From Chrysochromulina tobinii (lineage: Eukaryota > Haptophyta > Prymnesiales > Chrysochromulinaceae): a stretch of 44,701 nucleotides of DNA. This document shows positions 19,408 to 28,853 of this stretch, piece after piece. A program made the translations under genes and the position numbers. How positions within the stretch are numbered: position 1 is the first letter of the stretch; each line of letters opens with the position of its first letter. Location of the stretch: assembly GCA_001275005.1 (NCBI GenBank), contig JWZX01003188.1, positions 1 through 44,701 of the forward strand. The letters are read 5' to 3'. Under the pieces are notes generated by a model. That model was not told the DNA's origin. It made no database searches and saw only the letters and a program-made list of their open reading frames with translations.

Positions 19408-21180
19408 TCAGTCGATACGAGCGTCGCCATGCAAGGAGCCGCCGGGTGTGAGCGGTTCGGCCAGGTTGGAGGCCGTGATGGCAAACGAGCCGAGTACCTT
19501 GACGTTCACGGCGAGCCTCTGGGCCTGCAAGCAGCGAAGCGCGGAGCCGAAGTGACCGTCGGCTTCGTGCCCATCGGCCTCGAGGAAGAAGTCGGTCATG
19601 TGCGCGTCCTGCAGGCTCGCGTACGACTGGATCGAGCGGAGGTTGACCCCTTGCTCATGGAAGACGGCGAGGATCTGCGCGAGTGAGCCCGGAGAATCAC
19701 TCGACGTCGAGAAGAGCAAGAGACTCTTGTCATGCCCGCTCGGCGCGCCGCCGACGGTGCGCGCCTTGGCGAGCACGAGCGAGCGCGCATACTCAGACAG
19801 GCTGTCGGGCGCGCTCGCGAGTAGCTGGAGGGCCGCGTGCGGCTTCGCGTCCACCTCGACGAGGTATGCGGTGGTTTCATGCTCGGGCAGCTCGACGACT
19901 CCTTCCCAAGGGGTGTGGGAGCCGTGCGGGTCGAGCTCCACCTCGTCCATCTCGATCGTGCCCGCGAGCACGTCGGCTAGCCAGCCGGCGCACAGGCGCA
20001 GCACGCCAGGGCGCGCGCGCACGCGGCGCACCGCACTGAGCGCGGCCTTCGCGTACAGGGCAAAGCGCGCATCGTGCACCACCTCGCCCACGACGCGCAG
20101 CGAACTCTCGCGCAGCAACGATCGCGTCACCGCGAGCACGCCCGAGTCGCCTTGCTCAAGAAGCACCATGCCAAAAGTGGCGCGGTTGGCCATCACCGCG
20201 CCGAAGACGTCCGCCACATTCGAGCAACGGATCAGGAGCGGTGCCGCTTTGCCTTTGGGACAGCTACGCACGAATCGGTGCACCGTCCCCTTATGGCAAG
20301 CGGAGCCCGGCGCGCCGTGATGGGCGATCTGCTGCGACGAGAGCCGCTGCAGCAGGTACTGCACCTCGGCGACCTTGGTCAGTGGGATCACGTAGTCGCG
20401 GTACATGGCCACGATCTGATCGGGATCGATGCGCGCGGCGCCGCCGCCGCCGCTGCTGCCCGCCGTCTGTGACGCGGCGATGCTTGGGGCGCTCGGCGAC
20501 ACGCTCGGTGACACGGGGGCCTCGATCTCCTGCCCAAAGGTGGACGCCTTGAGCCGCACGCGCTGGAGCACGCGCTGCTCGACGGCGGCGTTCGTGAGCA
20601 GCTCCATGATGCCCTCCTCATCCCCAGCCTCGATGAGCCTCGTATACTGCTCTGGCTGCGCACGGAACTTGCTCTCGGCGACGTAAAAGCCGTAGTGCAC
20701 GCGCTTCGAGATGGCCTGGAGAGCGGCGATGTCGGCCACGACGGAGGAACCGTGCTGCTGGTCGTCGCCAGGACCGCACAGGCCGGGCACGACGCGGCTG
20801 AGGTACATGTCCATGATCTCCCCATTCAGGTTGACGATGCACGGGTGCAGCACTGGCTCAAAGTCGATCATTGGCAGCTGCGGCGCGGGCAGCCGGTGCG
20901 GGAAGAAGGCGTGCTCGTCGGGGCTGGTGTAGCGGCGCACACGCGCGTGCAGCCGCTCCGTCTCGAGGAGCATGAAGTCGAGCAGCGAGGCGCCCTTGCC
21001 GGCGAGCACCGCGTAGCTGTTGGCGGAGCCGCGCTCGTAGCACGACGCGTTTTGTCTGTGCTGCGCGCGCTCGATGAGCGCGAAGATGATGGTGTCCTCC
21101 TGACGGATGAGCGCGGAGCGGATGGAATCGAGCGACAGACTAGAGGGCGGTACAGTCATTTCGCACCGAATGCGAGGCAA
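19408..21180 (-). CDS. Eukaryote-type chorismate mutase fused to PDT-like and ACT domains
   Basis: 590 aa, one exon. Residues ~15-283 are an AroQ chorismate mutase of the long yeast/plant type. The residues known as catalytic in yeast Aro7 are all found in matching motifs: Arg26 (IRQEDTIIF), Arg160 (SKRVHYG), Lys171 (ESKF), Asn197 and Glu201 (TNAAVE), Thr268 and Glu272 (PLTKVAEVQYLL). A Ser/Gly linker sits at ~221-249. Residues ~285-480 look like a diverged prephenate dehydratase: FGAVMANRATFGMVLLEQGDSGVLA resembles the region around the ENS motif (written here as F-G-A-V-M-A and G-D-S-G), and the usual T-R-F triad position reads T-A-Y (438-440). Residues ~485-570 are an ACT domain (DSPGSLAQILAVFHEQGVNL) lacking the ESRP motif (IQSYAS instead), ending in KVLGSF. 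Phe/Tyr biosynthesis is expected for the mutase. The dehydratase part may be inactive or regulatory. The start could also be Met8. Confidence 0.88.
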   Translation of the reverse strand: MPRIRCEMTVPPSSLSLDSIRSALIRQEDTIIFALIERAQHRQNASCYERGSANSYAVLAGKGASLLDFMLLETERLHARVRRYTSPDEHAFFPHRLPAPQLPMIDFEPVLHPCIVNLNGEIMDMYLSRVVPGLCGPGDDQQHGSSVVADIAALQAISKRVHYGFYVAESKFRAQPEQYTRLIEAGDEEGIMELLTNAAVEQRVLQRVRLKASTFGQEIEAPVSPSVSPSAPSIAASQTAGSSGGGGAARIDPDQIVAMYRDYVIPLTKVAEVQYLLQRLSSQQIAHHGAPGSACHKGTVHRFVRSCPKGKAAPLLIRCSNVADVFGAVMANRATFGMVLLEQGDSGVLAVTRSLLRESSLRVVGEVVHDARFALYAKAALSAVRRVRARPGVLRLCAGWLADVLAGTIEMDEVELDPHGSHTPWEGVVELPEHETTAYLVEVDAKPHAALQLLASAPDSLSEYARSLVLAKARTVGGAPSGHDKSLLLFSTSSDSPGSLAQILAVFHEQGVNLRSIQSYASLQDAHMTDFFLEADGHEADGHFGSALRCLQAQRLAVNVKVLGSFAITASNLAEPLTPGGSLHGDARID

Positions 21181-21390
21181 AAGGCCCCTTGTGCGCGGGC
21201 TATCAGGAGACGCAGAGATGAGCCGGCGAAATTACATCCCTCATCAAGGGGCGTCGTCTCCCAGGCCGCGCTCGCGGCAGGCTCCCCGCTCTGTGGGGAT
21301 TCGTAAAGGCCGATGTTACTTTGCGGCGTTTTTTTGCCGCCAAGAGTTCCGCCAAGCGCTCGCTAACGCAGTCCCTGCCTGCGCGTCGGC
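21181..21390. promoter_or_regulatory. Shared divergent upstream region (chorismate mutase / MAP3K)
   Basis: 210 bases between two divergent starts. A TTTTTTT run lies at 21330-21336. No TATA box is evident. Assigned by layout only. Confidence 0.35.
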
Positions 21391-24300
21391 ATGGCGAAGG
21401 ACAAGCCAAACTACCCGAAAATGCTGGCGCAGAAATACTCGCTCGCCGACGAGATCGGGAAAGGCGCGAGTGGCATCGTTTACAAGGCGCTCAACATGCA
21501 AACCGGCGGCATGGTTGCAATCAAAAAGGTGGCGCTCCGCGGCGAGTCCAGGGATCAGCTACAGCTGCTGCAGCGCGAGATCGACCTTCTCAAGCTACTC
21601 AAGAACCCGTACATCGTTGAGTACCGCGAGTCGTTCAACACGGCCGACACGCTGTACATCGTCATGGAGTTTGTCGAGAACGGCTCGCTGCAGTCAATCG
21701 TGCGGAAGTTTGGCAAGCTGCGCGAGTCGCTCGTGTCCATCTACATCCTACAGGTGCTCGAGGGCCTCAACTTCCTGCACGATCAGGGCGTGATCCACCG
21801 CGACATCAAGGGCGCCAACATCCTCATCTCGACCGGTGGGCAGGTGAAGCTCGCCGACTTTGGCGTCGCGGCAAAGCATGAGGATGGCCTCGACACACAG
21901 GCCAATTCGGTGGTGGGCACTCCGTACTGGATGGCGCCCGAGATCATCCAGATGACGGGCTTCACCACCGCCGCCGACATCTGGTCGCTCGGCTGCACCA
22001 TCGTCGAGCTCATCGCTGGCGAGCCGCCGTATGCAGACCTGCCGCCGATGGCTGCGCTCTTCCGGATCGTCAACGAGCAGGTGCACACTACACTGAGTGC
22101 ACCCAGAGTGCCATGTTGAGTGCCACCTGAGTGCTCGCCTCTCCGAGTGCACCCAGAGTGCCATGTTGAGTGCCACCTGAGTGCTCGCCTCTCCGAGTGC
22201 ACCCAGAGTGCCATGTTGAGTGCCACCTGAGTGCTCGCCTCTCCGGGATCGTCTGTCGATCAGAGTCCGCCAATCCCACCCGGCATCTCGGAGCGCCTAC
22301 ACCAGTTCCTCATGCTCTGCTTCAAAAAGGATCCCAACCAGCGCCCGACCGCACGCAAGCTCAAGTCGCACGCATGGCTCAAACCCGAAGGGTACACGAG
22401 CACCTCGAGCGGCGCTTCGACCCTGGAGAGCAGTGGCGCGCCGATCAGCGGAAGCGAGGGCGCCAGCGCAGCCGGTGCGGTGCTGGCGGAGGCGGCGCGG
22501 GTGCCGGCGGCACCGGCACGATGGTGCTCAATGCGGGCCGCAGGCGGCATGCTCGCGGAGGTGACGAGCGGTCGCGGGTCGCTCCCTGACCATATCCTGC
22601 CCGCCCCCGCGACCATCAGTCAACTCGAGCAGCTGCGCCAGCTTGAGCATCAACGGCCGCAGGCGGCGCGCGGCGCGGCACCGAGCGGAACTGTCAACTG
22701 GTCCGGCCATCAACGGCCATCCCTCGGCAGCAGCCCAGCGGAGGAATTTCGATCCTCGACACTGCATGCGGGTGAGCGCGATGCGCTTGTGCGGCTGCGG
22801 CCGACCGAGCCGCCGCCGCCGCCGCCGCCGCCTCCGCCGCCTCCGCCGCTCACGCCGCGCCGTTCCCAAAATTCCGTGGGCGTCGGCCACGGCTTGGGCG
22901 GTGATGACGACACGATGTCGTACATGGATTCGATCATCTCCGGCATCTCGGTAGACCTCCCTGATTGCCTCGGATGGCCTCCTGAGTGCCTCCTGAGTGT
23001 CTCTGATTGCCTCTTCCTGAGTGTCTCTGATTGCCTCTTGAGTGCCTCCTGAGTTTCTGCCCAAGTGCCCTCTGATTGATGTCCCATGTTGGCCCCGTCC
23101 TTGAGTGCCTCCCTCATCAAGTGGACCCCATCCTTGATTGCCCCATCAGGTGGACCCCGACTCTACCATGTATGGGACGCTCCGAGATGGCACGCGCCGA
23201 GGGCTGAGCGACACGGAGAGGATCCTCTTGCGGGAAGGGAACCGCGAGGGCACGCGTCGTGGGCTGTCTGGACTAGGCAGCGGCGGTGCGGGAGGCGACT
23301 CTCAGTCCTCATGCTCCGGACCGTCCTCGTCTATACCAGACGCACTCTCCGAACTGCCAGAGGATGTGCGCGCGGCGGCCAACTACGCCAGGGAGCTGCT
23401 CACAGGCAGAGGCGGCTCCGTCGAGCTCATGGTGCGTCACGCGTACTCGCCCATCACGGCGCCCCTGCCAACGGTCGACGGCGCCGCGGGAAATTTGAGT
23501 GCCTCCAGTGCGCCCTCGGCAAGCTCATTGCCGCCGGGCTCTCTGCTGGAGCAGCTTCGGCTCCTGCAGGCCGGCGCCGGCGCCGGCGCGGCGCTCGGCA
23601 CGGCGCCCTACCCGGGCTCTCCCCTGGGCGGCAGCTCAGGCGCCATAGGCACCCTCACCCTTAGCGCGGCAGATCGGTTGCCTAATTTGGCTACCGGGGG
23701 CGAGCGCGCGGGCGGGCTGCGCAAGGTGCTGGCTGCGTATGCGGAGAGGCCGCTGGAGGCTGCGAGCTTTGACGCGCTCGTGGCGGGGATCAGCGTGCCT
23801 AGTTTGGCAAGTGCGCTCCAGTGGCGGCTACGGATGCCCTGGGGCGGCGCGCTCGATGCCATCGGCGGCGCGCTCGAGGAGGACGAGGCTGAGTACGTGG
23901 ACCCGTTCGAGGGCATCCCTTTTGATACGGAGAGAGTGGCCGCTGATGAGGCCGAGAGGAATCCAGCACACGAGAGGCTCGAAGAGGAGGCGTTACGTTT
24001 GCTCGTCGCCAAGCTGGTGGCGAACTTGTCGGGCAAACGGCAGCGTGGAAAGGCCGAGAACCTCTTCCTGACGTGCGAGGAGCTGCTGCGCCTCTTTGAC
24101 GAAATGCCGCCCGAGCTGCCGCCGCTGCCGTCGCTCCCGGACGTTCCGCTCGAGGACGACGCCGACAGTGCGTCCGCGGCCACCACTGTGCACATGGGTG
24201 CGCCCACCCCTGCCGCCGGCGTCCGTGTCCTCACGGAGCAAAATGGCGACGCCACGTCGTCCGCAGCGGCGCATGTCTCGAAGCCGCTCAACACGGCGCC

Positions 24301-26107
24301 CGACCCGAAGCCGGCGCCGGCGCAGGCGGAGATGGAAGTGCCCGAGGCGGCGCCCGTGGAGACGGCAGCCGAACTTGTCATGGAGCGCAGGGAGACACTC
24401 GCGAGGTCGAGCGAGGCTCGAGAGGCACACGAGGCGCGGCGGCGCATCGCCGCCGCCGAGTGGCATAGGCATATCCTCGCAGAGCGCGCGCAGCTCTTTG
24501 TGAGTGAGCACGGTCTGCTGCCGCTGGTGCACGAGCTGAGCGAGGCGAGCGAGTCCACCGCCGCGTTGCTCGGGCTGCTTCGGCTGCTCAACGCGGTGCT
24601 ACGGCACGGCGGCCCGGCCGTCTGCGAGCAGGCATGCCTGATTGGTGTGGTGCCCGCCGCGCTCTCCTTCTTCGACCTGTTACAGCCGCAGTCGCTCCGT
24701 CTCCAAGCGGCGATCCTCTCCCACACGCTGTGCACGGGCTCGGCGCTGCCCCTCCAGATGTTCATCGCGTGCAACGGGCCACCCGCGCTGGTCGCGCTGC
24801 TCGTCAACCCGAGCTCCGCGCGCGAGATCGTCATCCGCGCCATCGACGCCATCAAGGCAGTGCTCGACCTTCGCAGCAGCCGCACGCCGCGGAACGACCT
24901 GTGCCGCACCTTTGTCGAGCACGAGATCCTCGAGCTCCTTCTGCCAGCCATTATCGACATCAACGCCGAGTATCCACGCCACGCTGACCGGGGCGCCGAG
25001 GTGGTGCTGCAGCTCTCATCGGCCGACACGGCGGTCAAGACGCGCATGGCGACGCGCAAGGTGCTCCCTGGCCTGATGCAGCTGCTCGCGGCACCGGACG
25101 AGTTTGCGCCCGAGCTGCAGGTCAAGATCCTGCGCACCATCAAGCACCTATGCATGGGCGAAGCTAGCTACATGGACGAGCTGCAGCGTGCCAAGGCCAT
25201 CCCACACCTCATCGGGCTGCTCCGGCTGCAACGGGGCGGCCCCCACTTTGCCGAGATGCGCAACCAGTGCGTCAACACGCTCTACCTTCTCTGCCGGATC
25301 AACCGCTCGCGCCAGGAGGCGGCGGCCATCGACGGCGCACTGCCCATGCTGCAGGAGATTATTGAGCAAGCCTCGCCTCTGAAGCAGTTCGCGCTACCGA
25401 TCATGTGCGATATTGCCAAGGCATCGAAGCGTGCGCGGGCGGAGCTCAAGCAGTACAATGGCGTCCAGTTCTATCTCGGGCTGCTCTCCGTCTCCTATTG
25501 GCAGGTGCGAAACGACGTCTCATGAACTCTTTTCACCTCTGACCCCCTCTGATCGCCCATGATCGCCTGTGATCACCTCGGATCGCCTTGGATCACATTT
25601 GATCGCCTCATGGTCCGCCGGCAGGACCCCGCGCTCGACGCGCTGCTCGTGTGGCTCAACGATGAGCCTGCGCACGTGGAACGACTCATGAAGACCCCAC
25701 AGGGCATCGCGCAGCTCTGCGTGGTCATGGAAGTGAAGCACATGGGGACGTTCTCGAACATGCTCAACGCGCTCTCGCAGATCGTGTACAAGTCGACGGT
25801 GATCAACCGCGCGCTCGGAAAGGTCGACCCGAGCCTGAGCGCGTCCCCGTTTGTGACCGCGCTCATCCGGCGCCTCTCGAGCAATGGACTTGAGAGGCGT
25901 TCACACCCGCTCGATGCGCTCGTCCGTCGGTTGCTCCTCACGATCCTCACGGAGATCTACCGGAAGCACCAGGAACCGAAGCAGCTCGTCAAGCTGCACC
26001 ACCTGTCGGCGCTCCTCAAGGGCATCATCGATCAGGACAAGGCCGTCCTCGTGAGACAGGTCGCGAGCGAGCTCTTCGAGTCCTTCAAGCTGCACGACAT
26101 CCTGTAG
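21391..26107 (+). CDS. MAP3K-epsilon/SEPH/Cdc7-type Ser/Thr kinase with ARM-like repeats
   Basis: Four exons (21391-22080, 22264-22950, 23150-25504, 25625-26107) give about 1404 aa, close to plant MAP3K-epsilon. All junctions are phase 0 and GT-AG. The kinase domain (~15-265) is complete: Gly loop GKGASGIV, Lys45 (VAIKK), HRDIKGANIL with Asp138, DFG Asp156 and GTPYWMAPE. It is completed across intron 1 by SPPIPPGISERL and CFKKDPNQRPTARKLKSHAWL. Exon 2 also encodes a linker with 13 consecutive prolines. Exon 3 encodes an acidic middle and then ARM/HEAT-like helices (about residues 800-1240), and exon 4 the conserved C-terminal helical block (ALSQIVYKST, YRKHQEPKQL). This matches SepH/Cdc7p-type kinases of the septation/cytokinesis network and plant MAP3K-epsilon. 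All three introns are tandem-repeat arrays. Divergent from the chorismate mutase gene. Confidence 0.93.
22095..22244 (+). repeat. Three exact 50-nt tandem copies forming a kinase-gene intron
   Basis: Copies at 22095-22144, 22145-22194 and 22195-22244 are identical as read. Each 50-mer itself holds four GAGTGC-led subunits of about 11-16 nt. They make up 150 of the 183 nt of intron 1 (22081-22263). Confidence 0.95.
22951..23149 (+). repeat. Kinase-gene intron 2 made of TGAGTGCCTCC/TGATTGCCTC units
   Basis: The 199-nt intron (GTAGAC...CATCAG) is largely a diverged array of ~10-11 nt units: TGATTGCCTC, TGAGTGCCTCC, TGAGTGTCTC. The units resemble the GAGTGC subunits of intron 1. Confidence 0.9.
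25505..25624 (+). repeat. Kinase-gene intron 3 made of TGATCGCCTN-like units
   Basis: The 120-nt intron (GTGCGA...CGGCAG) carries ~10-nt units such as TGATCGCCCA, TGATCGCCTG, TGATCACCTC and GGATCGCCTT between 25548 and 25612. Confidence 0.88.
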
Positions 26108-26715
26108 CGATACAATCCCTCCCCAACCACTTTATGTGAGTGGGAAGTACCTGCATACGTGCGGACTACGGCGGCTGGGCGGCGTACCCGAGCCCGTACC
26201 GAGACGAGTAACGGACGAGCGTTCCGGGCGCCGGAGCAGGTCTGTGTGGGTTTGACGGCACGTGCGGTCCGTTGACCACCGGAGAATCGGACGCGTTCGG
26301 TTCCGATCGGACCGTGATTTAGAGACGGACCGAGCGTCAGCGTGAGCCTCGACTGTTGGCGGTGTACACACAATGATAGGACACAAGCTGCCTCCGCTCG
26401 TCACCTCGGACCCGTCTCCGAGCTCCGGCCGCACCTCTCGCACACGTGATACATAGATTGAGGCCGAAATGAGTTCTGACGATGAGGCCTCCATTCAATG
26501 AAATTCACGCACACACATGACCGCAGTCCGGCTCCGGGCTCAACATCGAGGCTCAACATGTATTCCGCAATTTATCCGCAATTCCGCTCGTGTCGCGCCG
26601 GCGCGGCGTGCCGGCCGCGTAACGTAAGCGGCGCTTATAACGTAAAACCGGCATAATCGAGTAAGAGGCGCTGAGGCGGACGGGACGCGGCTCAGTCAGT
26701 GGTCTACTACATGAG
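26108..26715. other. Convergent intergenic region, no gene seen
   Basis: Short ORFs only. A GC-rich palindromic patch lies at about 26596-26621 (CGCCGGCGCGGCGTGCCGGC), flanked by AT-richer sequence with CGTAACGTAAGCGGC. No function is proposed. Confidence 0.35.
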
Positions 26716-27423
26716 TCATGACGCATCTACAGCGTGAAGCGGGCGCTTCACACCGTCGATCTGGCTCGCCGGCAACCACCACGCAGAGCTGATCACTGCG
26801 TGCCCATGCTTCGTCGTTTGCACCGCTGGCTCACGGAGCTCCTCGGCCAGAGATTCATAACAGCGCTGCTGCTCGCGCTCGATCTCGAGCGTGACGTTGT
26901 AGAGAATCACATCGGACCAGTGCTTCTTGAGGATTTCCTCGCGCGCCGAGGGGCTCAGGTCGTCCTTGCTCGCGACGACCTTTGGCCTCTGCCATGCCGG
27001 GTGGGGCTCCAGGTGCAGTTGCGTGAGCGAAGCCGGGGCTTCTCGCTCCCTGCCCTTGCCGTCGTCGGCGCCGCCCCCTTGCCCTTGTCGCTATTCTCGA
27101 GGGAGCTCCGCATCTGCTCCATAAAGGGGACGAGTGCCGTCGCGTCCACGGATGTCGTCGTGTTGTGCGACGGCGGGTTGATGTTGAGGTACTCGGCGAT
27201 TGCGGCGCGCGCCTTATCGAAAAGTGCATGAACGCGCATGCGCGCCTCCTCATTTGCGGTTACATTTGCGGCCGTATGGGGTGGCTTCTGAGACGGCTTC
27301 TGCATGGCGGGGGCTGGGGCAGGCGTGACTCGAGGCTCGTGTCCTAGTCGAGACGTGAGCTGGGAAGGCGAGGCTGCGGCTTCAGCTGAGCTCGTGCCCT
27401 GGAGCCGCGCAGGGGGGTGGGTT
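26716..27423 (-). CDS. Short unrecognised gene with one frameshift, abutting the hAT element
   Basis: Two minus-strand segments read as one protein of about 200 aa if one base is restored at the five-G/C run near 27076-27081. The first frame (from the TAA at 27421-27423, first Met 27305) has a helix-forming stretch (EEARMRVHALFDKARAAIAEY). The second ends with REEILKKHWSDVILYNV, LEIEREQQRCYESLAEELRE and a Trp-containing tail. I do not recognise the family. The open frame begins exactly inside the left terminal repeat of the transposon, so either the element cut off the 5' end or Met 27305 is the true start. It may instead be part of a larger mobile element. Confidence 0.4.
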
Positions 27424-27437
27424 TAACATTAAGACAC
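27420..27437 (+). repeat. Left terminal inverted repeat of the hAT element
   Basis: GGTTTAACATTAAGACAC; pairs with the right end at 16 of 18 positions. Confidence 0.75.
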
Positions 27438-27849
27438 TTTTTTGCGTTAAGTATCAAGTGTTGAGACACTAAAACAGGTGTTAAGACACCAAGTGTTGAG
27501 ACAGGAAAACAGGTGTTAAGACAGGTGTTGAGACAAGTGTTGAGACAGGGTTCGAGAGCCAAACGATAACGGACGGTCGTCAAGTGCGGATATTCTTTGA
27601 ATCTATATCCTTCTATATCCCATCAACAATCTCGGACCATTTTTCCGTTTCGCTTTATCGTTGGCGTCATTGTTGGCGCAAAGTTCAGGAGAAAGCGAAG
27701 CATGGTTTCTTCGCGGCCGGTCTCTCTCTGACGTCGGCATCATCGCAGCTCATGTCGAAGCTCGTGTGGCAGTATGAGGGTGCAAATCAGGAGAAGCACG
27801 GCGAGCAGTGTGTGCTCGTCGGTGACAAGGTCCATCAAACAAGACGACC

Positions 27850-28287
27850 ATGGAGATCTCTAAGGCGCAGCTCGTGGCCTTCCTGACCGACGAGGACGCC
27901 TCTGGGCTGGTCGACGAGTACACGTGGCAGCTGCGCCTCGTAGTCATTTCGCTGCTCATCCCCGCTGACACATCGGAGTGCGAGCGCATCTTCTCGCTCA
28001 TGAACGACCTCAAGACTGCCGAGCGGAACTCGATGGGCCAGCAGAACCTCAAGAACCTGATGCTGTGGCACATAATGGGCTACAATACGGACGCGGAGGG
28101 CAAAAAGGTCAAGATGCCGTGCTGTGACGTGCCGGTGATGGCCATTCTCATGGAGTTCCGCTCGATGGCATTTGAGAATGGAGGCACGCTCGGCCGCAAG
28201 GCCCACCGGGCGGCGGCGGTGCCAAAGTACGAGTATGAGAAGCACCGTGCACCTGTGAAGGCGGCCTCCTCTGCCGCAGACGAATGA
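27850..28287 (+). pseudogene. hAT transposase C-terminal dimerisation fragment
   Basis: 145 aa. Residues ~22-78 fit the hAT dimerisation (hATC) region: W-Q-L-R, then IPADTSECERIFSLMNDLKT, then an R-N/R-M position and NLKNLMLWH. The preceding frame (27584-27849) lacks the RNase-H-like DDE core, and the zinc-finger N-terminus is absent. It ends in a basic/Ala-rich tail. A domesticated hAT gene is a less likely alternative, given the intact-looking element termini around it. Confidence 0.65.
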
Positions 28288-28551
28288 GGAATCGGGTGCT
28301 GGCAGAGGAGCGTGACTTGGAGAGAGCGGGCGGGCATGACATGGTTCATGGAGGACGGGCGCGTTGCGACCGGCGAGTGGCAAATCAGAGTCGCTGAGCA
28401 TGTATCTAAATTGATGTATCGGACGCGTGTTTTAGAGGTGTTGAGACGGGCTGTAGAGGTGTTGAGACAAGCTGTCTCAACAGCTCCTGAAACAGGTGTT
28501 GAGACAGGCTAACACTTCCTGAGCTTAAGTGTTAATTCAAACGTCTCAACA

Positions 28552-28569
28552 GTGTCTCAACGTTAAACC
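28552..28569 (-). repeat. Right terminal inverted repeat of the hAT element
   Basis: The reverse complement is GGTTTAACGTTGAGACAC. It is preceded by inverted copies of the subterminal motif (GTCTCAACA). Confidence 0.75.
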
Positions 28570-28853
28570 ATGAGCTCTGATTCGGGCTATTAGCGATAGC
28601 GTACTTGACTTTACTAATTGACCTAGACTATTAAAGGCCTCTATTGCGTATTGGTAGTATTATGAAAGTATTATGCTGCGTTGGCTCGTGCGCGCGACGC
28701 GCGCGGCGGCAAACTGATATTATTTTGCCCCTAAATACTCTAGAGTTTGTGCGCCGCGGCACACGCCGCTCACGCCGGCCCAGTGCCTAGGCGCTGGTGT
28801 GCACTGTAGATCACACATTGCTATCATTCGTCGTCTCCCGGAGGTCATCGGCG

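Larger units (their letters stand above)
27410..28579 (+). mobile_element. Decayed hAT-like DNA transposon, ~1.15 kb
   Basis: Bounded by inverted termini GGTTTAAC[A/G]TT[A/G]AGACAC (27420-27437 and the reverse complement at 28552-28569; 16 of 18 match). A weaker outward match reaches a CAG at each end (27410 and 28579). Inside each end lie repeated GTGTTGAGACA/GTGTTAAGACA motifs (left about 27466-27550, right about 28436-28512, some inverted), the subterminal-repeat layout known for hAT elements. The interior encodes a hAT-type dimerisation domain (27850-28287). Much of the transposase is missing, so the copy is non-autonomous or a relic. I found no convincing 8-bp target duplication. Confidence 0.7.

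Noticed and set aside
23608-25155. 515-aa minus-strand ORF inside the kinase gene
   Set aside because: Shadow of the conserved plus-strand ARM-repeat exon, with Ser/Ala/Arg-rich composition and no domain.
27387-28577. TGAGCTC on both sides of the hAT element as a target duplication
   Set aside because: The left copy lies 26 bases outside the inverted terminus while the right copy is one base from it, so they do not flank the element symmetrically.
27361-28580. Repeated GTGTTGAGACA motifs as a CRISPR-like array
   Set aside because: Spacing is irregular, motifs occur in both orientations and flank a hAT domain, which fits transposon subterminal repeats.
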